Assembly: GCA_905250885.1 (NCBI GenBank)
Contig: CAJNOQ010000090.1
Coordinates: 1-64,000, forward strand
Length of the DNA: 64,000 nt
Reading direction: 5' to 3'
Origin: Didymodactylos carnosus
Lineage: Eukaryota > Rotifera > Eurotatoria > Philodinida > Philodinidae
In this document: in pieces, positions 24,329 to 35,032 of the stretch
How positions within the stretch are numbered: position 1 is the first letter of the stretch
How the letters are laid out: each line of letters begins with the position of its first letter
Made by a program: the position numbers and the translations under genes
The notes under the pieces: model-generated
The model's input: the letters and a program-made list of their open reading frames with translations, nothing else
Database searches by the model: none
What the model was told of the DNA's origin: nothing

Positions 24329-25528
24329 TAGGGGTGGAAAAATTTCAGTTCAGTTCTTTTAAACGTGAATTGGTCTTTTGTTCTTTTCTAACGAACGCGT
24401 GCCACCAGTTATTCTAGAACGGGAATCATTAGCTATTGTTTGTTAGATAATTTTATTGCTCTATTTTCTGTTTTCTATTTGTTTGTTAGAAAAATTCATC
24501 GAAAAAGTTGATAGACTTCTTTTCGTATGACGTGCTGACTCATTCGGAAGAGAATTGTGACGGTTAGGTCTTTATCCATTGGAGAAAAGTCTTTCAGCTT
24601 CATATCAGCGAGAAGAGAGAGACTGAAAGGGTGACACACTCAAGCTGCAATCTTGTATAAAAGATGTCAAAACAACTTGTCAGATTGTCTTCTAATAGAA
24701 GTTCAAGAAGTAGTTGACGGTCGAGAATCTGCAACAAGTGTACAAAGGTCAAAGTACTGATAAAACTATTACTCATAGAGAATTTTACAATTTATCTTTC
24801 AAATACATTGTTTATTTTACACTCTTTGATGCTAATGCTAAACGATTTTTTCTAACAACGTAATTTGCAGTGCTAAACGATTGCTCACTAAGGATCGAGG
24901 TGGCAGGTATTACCATATATTTTCGACAAATCGGGGATCAGTGAATCATATTCTGATCAAAAACTCATGGAGTCATGATCATCTTTTGATACTAATTCCA
25001 ATTTCGATAATTATTGTTGTAAATTGTAAACGACTTCTTTTTGGTATCACTCGAAGAAATTGTAGTTTGAATCCCACATTTGTTAAGAAATTTATGAAAT
25101 TTTGGTGGTTGATCTAGTGTCATAAAAGCTCCAGTTGCATCATTCGGTGGTGTAGCACTGATTGAAGACCATGACGACATAAGTATGTTTTATAGTATAT
25201 ATATCTACGTAACAAGTTCCTTTGATTATCATTATCCTTAAATTATGCCATTATTGTAATACCTAACTAGCCCGCATATATGAAGCTGAAAGACTTTTCT
25301 CCAATGGATAAAGAACTAACAGTCACAATTCTCTTCCGAATGAGTCAGCATGTCATAGGAAAAGAAGCCCATCAACTTTTTCAATGAATTTTTCTAGAAA
25401 TTATCTAACAAACAATAGCTAACAGTTTCCGTTCTAGAAGAACTGGTAGCAGTTCGCATTCACAAGAACGCGAACTATTACCAGTTCTTTCCGCCAATCC
25501 TTAGGAACTATAACTGTTCCATCCCTAA
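24329..25528. mobile_element. hAT-like non-autonomous transposon with long inverted repeats
   Basis: Left end TAGGGGTGGAAAAATTTCAG; right end in reverse complement TTAGGGATGGAACAGTTATAG. The YAGGGRTG start is typical of hAT elements. Arms of about 260-280 bp (to about 24610 and from about 25270) pair well, for example GAAGCTGAAAGACTTTTCTCC. The interior of about 650 bp has only short unrecognised frames. No clean 8-bp target duplication was found, so assignment rests on the termini. Confidence 0.6.
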
Positions 25529-26136
25529 TTTTCTTTTTTAACATTATTGATTGAGAGATTTAATACTCATTAAAGATCGACAATCGAATTTCTTTGTTTA
25601 ATCCTCGTCTAATTACTTTGTAAAATAATTATATTTTCTTTTCTCTGTTTTTTATCGATAGTGCCATCATTTGATGTTCTTCTACATACTTTTTTCCCTT
25701 TTATTCTCTGGTTCAACAAAAGAAAGAGGAATGGAATATTGTTGTCACCGTAAAAAAAAAGAAGAAACAAACGGTAAATTTTCTTTTTTTCTTCTTTTTA
25801 CAATCGAGTCATGTTTAAGTCTCTTTTTTACTCTTTGTGTTGAATGACGTGTTCATTCGACCGAATTGGTATCTAACAGAGAATGAATAAAGCGTATTTT
25901 ACAAACATGTTAATAACACTGAACGATAGAATTAATGTAATAATAAGAATAATACATTTGTGAAGAAAACAATAAAATCAATTAGTGTAGTTTAGTGTTG
26001 AACATTATGAAAGAAACAAACAGAAAAATTGCGAAGTAAGAGATGTACTAGGGAAGAATAGTTTCTTTTGCTTTGTGTTGATCGTGTCTTCTAAAACTTA
26101 TCTAATTTTCATTTTGTTTCTTTTCTCTCTTTTAGT
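25529..26136 (+). other. 5' flank of the MATH-BTB gene
   Basis: AT-rich with no separate gene. A pyrimidine tract and AG end at 26135, one base before the ATG at 26137, so the gene probably has a 5' UTR intron or a trans-spliced leader. No TATA box is evident. Confidence 0.45.
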
Positions 26137-27366
26137 ATGTATAATCCAACGAAATCCGCCTCAACTCTATCATTGGCATCAAATGAATCTTGTTTTAGCA
26201 ACGATTATTCATTAGATAGTGTTTGTTGTACAAAACGAACGTTACATACATTTTCACATATGTGGATTATTGAAAATTTCAGTACCTATCTTGAAGATCC
26301 TGAACCAATAATTTGTTTATCGTCGTCTCTATTTAGTCCCGTTAGTGGCCTGTCGGTTGCTACACAATGGCGTTTAGTTTGTTATCCAAAAGGAAACTAT
26401 GGTGCATCATCAAATTATATGTCAATATTTTTGGAATATGTCAAAGGTGAAAAAGATGTTAAAGCAAAAGCTGAATATGCACTGGTTAATCGTAAATGTG
26501 AACTAACTGAAATACGTAAAGATGCACAATTTAGTGTCTATAAAAGTGGTAATACACGCGGGTTTATTAATTATATCAAATATGATACATTGACACTATT
26601 GGAAAATGATACATTAAATGATGATAAACTAAAAATCTATGTTCGTATCATAATCATGGATGATCACATTACGGAAGAAACAAAATATCAAGAATTTGAT
26701 GAATGTAATGGCATCAATTTTACAACAAAAGGTCTGGAAGGATTGGTGAGGGATTTTTCACAATTGTTATCGAATACGTCAGATTTGAGTGATGTTAAAA
26801 TAACTGTAAAACAATCATTACATCAGCCATCATTGAATGACAGTTTGTCATCAGACAATATGAATATTGAACAAACAGCTGATTATTCAAATCGGTTTAA
26901 TACACGTATTGTACAATATAATGCACATAAATTAATTTTGGCTTGTCGTTCACCCGTTTTAGCTGCCATGTTCACTGGAAAAACATTAGAAAATAATACA
27001 AATACAATTGAAATTAATGATCTAAAACCAGAAACAATTAAATCAATGTTGGAATATATTTATACAGGAAAAGTAAACGATATTAAAAATTCAACAGTTG
27101 AGTTGTATCGTTGTGCTGATAAATATCAATTAGAAGATCTACGTCTACAAGCTGAAATGGCATTGATGAATTCAATTTCGATTGATTCAAGTGCCGAAAT
27201 TCTATTATTGGCTGATCAACATCATTCAAAAGAACTAAAATTGAAAGTAATACAATTCATCGTTCAAAATTTAAAAGCTGTTACATCTACTGAAGGTTGG
27301 CATAAGTATGTGTCATGTGTACCAGATCTAGTAACGGAAGTTATTCAAGCAACAGCTCAGGAATAA
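26137..27366 (+). CDS. MATH-BTB protein (SPOP-like Cullin-3 adaptor)
   Basis: Single-exon gene of 409 residues. The MATH/TRAF domain is at about 37-165 (HMWIIENFSTYLE at its start, WRLVCYPKGN inside) and would recruit substrates. The BTB/POZ domain is at about 217-345 (DVKITV, then YNAHKLILACRSPVLAAMF, then MLEYIYTGKV), which dimerises and binds Cullin-3. A C-terminal BACK-like helical part follows to the end. This is the SPOP architecture for a ubiquitin-ligase substrate adaptor. About 35 extra Ser/Asn-rich residues sit between the first BTB strand and the HK helix. The lack of introns, unlike every neighbour, hints at a retrocopy or a rapidly expanding family. Start chosen at the first ATG after an acceptor-like AG. 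Confidence 0.92.
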   Translation: MYNPTKSASTLSLASNESCFSNDYSLDSVCCTKRTLHTFSHMWIIENFSTYLEDPEPIICLSSSLFSPVSGLSVATQWRLVCYPKGNYGASSNYMSIFLEYVKGEKDVKAKAEYALVNRKCELTEIRKDAQFSVYKSGNTRGFINYIKYDTLTLLENDTLNDDKLKIYVRIIIMDDHITEETKYQEFDECNGINFTTKGLEGLVRDFSQLLSNTSDLSDVKITVKQSLHQPSLNDSLSSDNMNIEQTADYSNRFNTRIVQYNAHKLILACRSPVLAAMFTGKTLENNTNTIEINDLKPETIKSMLEYIYTGKVNDIKNSTVELYRCADKYQLEDLRLQAEMALMNSISIDSSAEILLLADQHHSKELKLKVIQFIVQNLKAVTSTEGWHKYVSCVPDLVTEVIQATAQE

Positions 27367-27440
27367 GGTGCTAAGTAGTTTCGGATGCTTTTTTATTTTA
27401 TTATTTTTTTTGCAATTTTCGGCTTTTTGTGAATGTCACG

Positions 27441-28842
27441 AAGAGCATGGATACTTGTACTTGTACTTTAGCAAGTACATTTCAAGTATTTTTTTGTTCC
27501 TTTTCAAAATTAGCTCTTCTAACTCTATACTTACGAGGGAACCTCGCCGAGTGTTCACCGCCGTTTGAGCTCATATTCTGCTAATCGATATGGCACATTG
27601 ATATAATGAAAAAGGGTTCGGATCCATGTCGCTTCTTTCCCGAGTCTTCTATTTGATGAAATTCGAGTTTCTGTATTTCCGGTGTAATGCAAAAATCCGA
27701 CGGTTGAAAAGCTGAAATTCACAGGAATGATAGTCCTAGGTATAGCCTCCAGACTGTAAAAATTTTAGACCTTAGGATCGAGACAAAGAATTTTCTGTTT
27801 TTCATAGGGTTTTACCACTGGCTTATAGTTTACCAAGGAACGAAAATCTAATCGTACAATCCAATAGTGCAAACATTTAAATAATATTCTAACAGGGATA
27901 ATAAATGATTTTATTAAGTTATGGATGCGAAAGCAGACTTGATAACTAACAGAAATTTTTTCCGTTTGTAAGTCGTAAGTTAGTAGTGAAACCCTAAGAA
28001 AAAGAGAAAATTCGGTGTCTCCGGAAGAACGAGAGATTAAGGTCTGAAATTTTTACCGTCTAGAGGCTATACCTAGGACTATCATTTGTGTGAATTTCAG
28101 TTCTTCAAGCTGTCAGATTTTTGCATTACACCGGAAAACTCGAATTTCACCAAATAGAAGATGACTCGGAAAAGAAGCGACATAGGTCCGGATCCTTTTT
28201 CATTATATCAATGTACAATGTCGATCAGCAGAATATGAGCTCAAACGGCGTCGGACACTTGACGATGTTCCATCGTTACTTTCAAGATGATATATCAGTG
28301 ACTTAACACGTGTTAAAGCATTATGTTACAAATTTTCCATAGATGTTGTTAAAAAACATATTTCTTCAATCGAATCGTACTCTTATTACCATGCAGTATA
28401 GCTAAGTCTGATATGTCTAGCATTATTAAATGTGTTTTTCCATTGTTTCATTTCTACATTTACGTTATTCATATTTATTGTACAGTTTTTTTATCTTTTA
28501 TCACTCATATATATATATATTACTCTTTATGTTTCACAAAAGATATATAATCACACTTATTAAAGAAATTAAACTGTTGAGCACTATAATAAAAAAATAG
28601 TAAGGAAGTTTTGCACTTGATAGACTGTTGGAGGTCATAATGAAATCTTAAGAAATCATCCAAACAGTGCTGCAGAATTCTCTGTAACTTAATGCTAACT
28701 CAGACAACTGCATTAAAGTAGAGCAAAGGTACAAGACAGTAGACAAGAAGTAAAAGGCAAAAAATACTTGAAATACTTAAAATGTACTTAAAGTACAAGT
28801 ACTTTTACTTTTACTTGTATATTTGTACTTGTCCATGCTCTG
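27441..28842. mobile_element. hAT-like element with nested palindrome
   Basis: Outer termini AAGAGCATGGATACTTGTAC (27441) and, in reverse complement, CAGAGCATGGACAAGTAC (ending 28842) form inverted repeats rich in AAGTAC. Flanking 8-mers ATGTCACG (27433-27440) and ATGTCAAC (28843-28850) differ by one base, as expected for an aged hAT 8-bp target duplication. A second palindromic element occupies 27550-28260, showing insertion of one element into another. The left end lies only 74 bp past the MATH-BTB stop codon. Confidence 0.7.
27550..28260. repeat. Palindromic element nested in the hAT-like element
   Basis: Arms of about 260 bp (27550-27810 against about 28010-28260) pair well, for example GCCGTTTGAGCTCATATTCTG with CAGAATATGAGCTCAAACGGC and AGTCCTAGGTATAGCCTC with GAGGCTATACCTAGGACT. 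The spacer is about 200 bp. The arms are better preserved than the host element's termini, fitting a later insertion. Confidence 0.75.
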
Positions 28843-28850
28843 ATGTCAAC

Positions 28851-29885
28851 AGCACTTAAGAAGAAATACTTGAAGTAATAATGACTAAAAGCTCTTGGTA
28901 CTAGTCCCTCTTGTCTATTTTTGTTTTGTCAAAATTTTTTTTCTCTGTACATATTTTATAAATATCTCTCTCATCTTATTTATTTTATTAATGTTATATC
29001 TGGACGCGGAATAAATACTTTAGTCTTGTGTTTGCCCATAAATATTGCATAAGAAATATAAAACTATCAAAATGTTTGGTTATGTGAGGATTAAATAAAA
29101 TTCATGTTGTGGAATATTCAGATTAAAAATGATGAATAGATACACCTTTTTTTCGTTGTTGTTAACACCTTAAATAAATAAACACTATCTATGAATTTTT
29201 ATCTATTAGTTTGGAAGAAAGGCACACTTCTCCCTATCGTTAAAATAATGTTCAAGGATTTATAGCGTCTATAAGTGATTAAATTTCTGCGTCAGCATAC
29301 CATTAATCTCTTTTTATTTTATTTTCTGTACTCAACAAAAAAAAAAGAAGAAATCAACAAGGTGAAGTCGTTAATTAAATCATGATGATCATTTTTTGAC
29401 ATTGACGCCAGTTTTCTTTTTTTTGTTTGACCGCATTATAGATCAATCTCGTACTGTTTCGATTATTTCTTCAATGTGTCAAGTGAAGGATAAAAGTCTC
29501 AAGCCGTTCTAAATTAGAAATTTAACCTTGTTCATCTAGCAGTCAAATTCAACAGGTATTCCAGACAAAACAACAGCAGAAACTGTTGAAATGCAGCAAA
29601 TGAAAAAACTGACATATGGTTCTGATGTTGAAATATTAGTTCTATCAAAAAAGTGAACTTTCGGTGATTTTGAATGGGCTGTTACAGAGAATGGTGATGA
29701 TAAATGATGAAAGTGATAGACGGGAAGAAGAAAATGCGAAGAAATACCTTAAAGATATAAAAAACCGGTATTGGGTTGAAAAATGTCGTTGCTTTTCGTT
29801 CCATGTGAGTTTTCGGTACGGAGACAACTGTCTGTGAAGAAAAATTATTGCACTAAAAATTTTAAAAAAGTTGCAGAAATAAATA
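28851..29885. other. Intergenic DNA, nothing recognised
   Basis: AT-rich with no gene signal. It lies 3' of the RCC1 remnant, which is on the minus strand. Confidence 0.4.
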
Positions 29886-31210
29886 TTATTTATTAGCAGT
29901 CAAGAACAAGATATGTTGTGCTCCAGCTGATACCATATGAATAATTCTTGTACACAATTGTTTTTCATCGATAATTCTTGGATTAAACACATCTTGATTA
30001 CCATGTCCAGTTTGCAGATTATCACCCATTTCAAATGAATGTGCATTTTCATCTTGATCAATAGCAAATGATACGGCACCACAGTTAATGTCTCAAATAT
30101 TTTTTAATGTTTCAATACGAATTCGTTTTGCCGTATTTGTTGCTTTTAGATTTGATACTCCTAATCTCCCATTATCTGTTCTACCAAGAGCAAAAACATT
30201 TCCATTATCCAAAATCAGTGTATGTTGTAAACCATGTTCAATTTTTCTCGATACCGCTTTGGAAATTAACTAGTACTTTAACTGATTCATAAATTAGCTT
30301 TTTATTTGCCGTTTCAATTTCTAATTGTCTAAAACTATTTGCTTCTGACACTATTACAAAATTTGAACAAAAAATTCATGTCGACTACACCAAATATTTT
30401 TTACGAATTTATTTTTAAATGTCGGGATTTTTTATGATTTTAACTATTTTTGAATAATGTCAGCTGATAGATGTCCAATTTGATCTCTTTCCCATTGTCC
30501 TGTTCCACCATTACTAAATGGTAGCACTTCACCTGAAAGGACGAGACGAAGAAAATAAATGTTCACAAGTGTCTATAATCTTATTAGTCTTACAATTTTC
30601 AGTCAATAATAAACAAAAATCAGCTTCACATCCAATTGATTTAATTTTCATATTCTTATCATCTAAAGGCAATTGAACAGGTAATTGTTTAACGTGTTTA
30701 TATTTAATTAATCCCATAATGCCTTCAGTCAAACGAAAACATCCACAACTATAGGGCAGTACAGAATTTTCTCAGTCCAAATGTAAATGACTTATCGGCA
30801 GTAATTTGAATAATTTTACAAACAACATAATATTTTATATGCGAAATATTTTGCGCAAAATTCATATTCACATCACTTGTTATTGCCTCTAGGGCACAAT
30901 CATCATTACAATCTCAACTAAAACTTTGCCACTTTTTGTTAATCCAACAGAATGCATTCCTCCGAATGATATTTGAACAAAACTGTTTAAGTCAATGGCC
31001 GAATTATCATTGAACTGTACCAACTATGGTTTCTTTTGTTCTGTAACATTGATTTTTAATCTCAATTGACCATTAATATTTTAGCCGCGTGCCAAAGTAC
31101 AGTCAATAGATGGTAGTTGTTGTGGTTTCTGTCTTTTTTATTCAGCTTCTTCTTCTTCTTCTGACTGCGCTTTTTTGCTTGTGATGTTCGAAAACTTCTC
31201 AACGAATTAG
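29886..31210 (-). pseudogene. Decayed RCC1 (Ran guanine-nucleotide exchange factor) gene
   Basis: On the minus strand, RCC1 repeat blades follow in order: a Lys/Glu-rich N-terminal tail (about 31200-31140), SFGGMHSVGLTKSGKV (about 30975-30925), a CNDDCALEAITSD-type blade (about 30910-30870), IGCEADFCLLLTEN (about 30635-30595), NGGTGQWERDQIGHLSAD (about 30520-30465), HGLQHTLILDNGNVFALGR (about 30240-30180) and DNLQTGHGN with VSAGAQHILFLTAN before a stop at 29886-29888. These align with RCC1, the chromatin-bound nuclear Ran exchange factor. Several in-frame stops, one just before DINCGAVSF near 30090, and eroded WG motifs show it is dead. An intron with GTAAGA donor and TTTCAG acceptor (about 30539-30591) remains, so this is a decayed gene or gene duplicate, not a retrocopy. 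Confidence 0.78.
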
Positions 31211-31219
31211 CATTGTATT

Positions 31220-32405
31220 TATTAAGCCAGTTATTGCGCTCTTTTACAACTGCTTTAATCTTTGAACGAATGTTAAAGGGATTAGGACAAACTGCAGAAA
31301 GAACAACTGTATAACTTTGATAGGCTACTGATGATAGGGTATGACTTTTAACATGAGGACTGTTTTAACCAGCTCCAATATCAATGGATGATATTGGATA
31401 AGTACTATGAAACTATTTTTGTTCCTGTTTCTCTTGATAAATTAGCTTGCGTTTACAATGATCGAATGATTCTCTTGCTGGCAACAATAAAATGTTTTAT
31501 TGTTGCTTCTGACCATTTCTAAAGCTCATCTTGTACATTGAAATGTTCGTTTAAGTTCAATTCATTCACATTCAAGCAGGAAAAGGTATAATCCTTGAAT
31601 TTAACATTTTCAGTTATCCTTACTTCATAGATCATTTTCATAACCTGTTTATGAAAGCTTTGTATTTCTGAGTAATGAGTTTATGATTTGGTTTATTTTT
31701 GATTGTAACTATACACATCGTACTATTAATGTTCATAAATTTATGTTTCTCTAGTAATTATAATATTAGTTTCAATATGAAAGTGAATCGAAATCATTTT
31801 TCGTTCATATAATTTGAATCAAAAACCTCGCAACATGTACAGTTTTCATTTCGTTTCTTTTCATGTGTTTGCTTTTTCTTCTTCATCGAATAAAATAAGA
31901 AGAATAAACTGCATTTTTCTACTTTTTAAATAATTTTACCTGAACACACAAATAGTAAAGATTATGTATGAATATGAGTGTGAGTGTTACAAATTGATGT
32001 TTGATAGAAGAGATTAAATATCATAAGCAACTACTCTCTGTTATATATTGAGCAGGTAAGAATCGGGTAAATGTAGCTCTAAACAGTGTTCTAAACGATT
32101 AACTATATGTTAAGCGAATCGTAAAGTATCTTTGAAATAATTCTCAGTTATACTCGCTCATTCAAAGAATAATTCCATATCAAACATATTCCTATTACGT
32201 AAAATTCGTGCCATTCTGTTCTATCGCTCATTTCTTCTTCATTCTTATGCAACACTTTCTTTTCTTCTATTTTATTAAATAAAAACCCTATTGTCAGTAG
32301 TCTATCAAAGTAATAAATAGAATTGTTCTTTCTGCAGTTTGTCCTAATCTTTTTAACACTCGTTCAAAGATCAAAGTAGTTGCGAAAGAGCACAATAACT
32401 CTCTT
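31220..32405. repeat. Inverted repeat pair, ~1.2 kb apart
   Basis: About 31220-31345 and 32285-32405 are reverse complements. Landmarks are GATTAGGACAAACTGCAGAAAGAAC and its mirror, plus CTTTGATAG(A/G)CTACTGA. Both arms, read inward, keep the same stopless frame (FERMLKGLGQTAERT against FERVLKRLGQTAERT). The interior is unrecognised. It is either an unclassified transposon with long termini or an inverted duplication of a gene fragment. The left arm adjoins the 5' end of the RCC1 remnant and may have broken it. Confidence 0.6.
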
Positions 32406-35032
32406 AATAAATGTGTTGACAATTTTATCGGTATGGATCCTTTTTCGCCACTGATATCCGCATATACATAAAGGTTAAATTTTATCATCGAAAGTATTCA
32501 CATCTATTGTCTATTCATTCAGTAATAATATAGTTTATCGACATTATGATACATAAAATGTATATTATACATAAATATCTCTTTCGTTCTTTCTTTGTCC
32601 TCAACTATAACTACTATATATATATATTGAAATTATAAGATTAGAATAATTGAGTATAGATTACAGGTGTTAAAGTGAAGATGTCAAAGAGGGGGAGTTT
32701 TGTGTATCATTCGATTTAAATAGGAAAGGAAAATTTTTACATTTAAATACAAGTCATGGTGTAGATCTTAATTGTCAAAAGAAAAACGATTGTAATATTA
32801 AAAAAATATATATATAGGATCAGTGGGGGAATAGTCATTCGTTTCTGAAAAAATTCATTGTATTATACCCATTAATTCGAGATTTTTCAAGGTAGGAATA
32901 AGTAGAATAGTTCATGTCGTATTCGATTATAGATGAGCGTTTCGGAAATATATCACCAACTCTTATAAAAAAGATGTGTTTGAATACATAGGGCGTAAAA
33001 ATACATAGCACACAATGTAAAAAATGATAAAGTGTCATGTATCGAAATAAGAAGAACATGTATAACCAGCCATGAACTCCTGAACTAAATGTACATTTTT
33101 CTACTAATGAACAAGAAATGAATATAAATTAAATTAACTATGGATATGTTTTGTTTCTTGGTGTGTTCAGTTATGTAGTCCTCTTTCTCTCGTCATATAA
33201 TGAAGCAACACGAAAAAAAACAAAAGATGAAAAAAGAATAAATGGAGTCCCTCTGTTAAGGTGTTTCTTTTTTGACGTTTATATTTTTCTTTTTCTCTTG
33301 TTGTCTTATACATACACACAACTACTGTTTAGTATGAAAGTACTAAATAAAAGAGAAAAAACTTTTTCACCATAGCGTTATATCTACCTAAAAATTACAA
33401 AGAAAAAAAAGACCATCTAAATGAATGCAGAGAAGGCGCATCATAAAGCGTCATTGAGACAGAGGTGTAATGATGTATCGGTATGCGCAGGCGATTAAAC
33501 GCATGTACATTTTCTCTCCTTCCTTTCTCTCTTATATGCGATGGTCATGGAATGAGAATATTTATTTAAAATTTTTTTATAATGAAAACAAACTAGAGAA
33601 AGAAAGCACAATTGATTGTTATCATTAACACAATACCACTCTGTGTAACAGAAGAGACGACGATAATTCATTTTTACTTCTTAATCTGTTTTTTATCAAT
33701 TGCGTTTTTTTATCGATTTAAAATAAAACAAGACTTCATTATTTCCTTCCTTTTTTACTAACACTTTCTACTATACTCACACGCTCTAATAGGTACAAAA
33801 ATATGATAGAAATAACAACAAAAACCACGCTATATTGATTGAAAGAATGTTTATAATGCTTATTATATAGCAATGCTTTTGGTGGTACGTATTGCGCGTG
33901 TTCGCTATGATTACTGCCTTCTTATTCACATTTTTTTCAAACGTAAGTTAGAACTAGATATACAGAAGGAAATCTAATTTATCATCAAATCACAAAAAAT
34001 CTAATAAAACTGCCTTTTAGAATCTAATGTGATTTTACCAAATTATTTTATACAATAATCTTCTAGCTGAATTCGTAAGTTTATCAACGTAATTAGGTCA
34101 TTTATTCATTGCTTCGATTTGCTCTAGTTATATGAATATTGGTTTTATATCAGACATCTCAATCATCCTTGAACTTTACATGAGGATACTTGTTTTAATT
34201 TGATAATGTTGTGGTATGTTTTCTTCTCTTCTTGTTTTGATTAATATCCACAATTTTTACATTGTTCTACCGAATATAAAATCACTGTGGATAGACAGAC
34301 AAAAATAAAACTACCACAAATTATATATATATTTTTGAAAGAAATTTGTTCTTGTTGTCGAATATATATATCGCTATATATGAAGACTATGTTTAAATTT
34401 AGTTTGGAGAGTAGTCTATAGGTCTATATTCAGTTCGTAAAATGATTTTTTTCCTCTTTTATTGTTGGTTATATCCTCTTGTCATAAGAACGAAAACACG
34501 CACATATGCAAGTAAATATAAAGCCCTGAAAGAAGAGAACACAAAGTTTAGATCTATTTTCTATCCATATGATTATATGAACGTTTTTCTTTCATGTTTT
34601 TCAAAAAAAAAAAAAAACTATTTCAATAATCTTAAGGAATATTTCTGACCTCTATTTAACTTTTTTAAATAATATTTTTAGGCATTAAATAGTATCAGCC
34701 TGAGTTAACATTCGATCTTTCTAACGTGATAATAGTCTTACATAATAAAAAATCTATGGAATTGGAATCGATCGAAATTTGATAACAGTTGAGATAATTA
34801 GATATTTAATTTTGAAAATGAACTGTAAAATGAAACGTTAAAACCATAATTTTGAATATTTACTAATCAGTTTCTTGTCTAGTGAGCAATAGGGTTGAAA
34901 ATCGTTCTTATAAATATAAGTTAACTTTGTATTTTGTTCTGTTTGTTTAGATACATGCAAAGGACATAGAATATTCCAATGTATTCGATCGGATGCCAAA
35001 TAATTGACAATAAAATGCAGCTACTTTAAACT
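32406..35032. other. Long AT-rich intergenic region
   Basis: No gene, RNA or strong repeat is seen across about 2.6 kb, only low-complexity AT and CTTT runs. It should contain the promoter of the kinase gene starting at 35033. No TATA box is evident. Confidence 0.4.

Noticed and set aside
30088-30292. Plus-strand frames of 61 codons
   Set aside because: They are antisense to the RCC1 remnant, whose minus-strand translation gives clear RCC1 blades.
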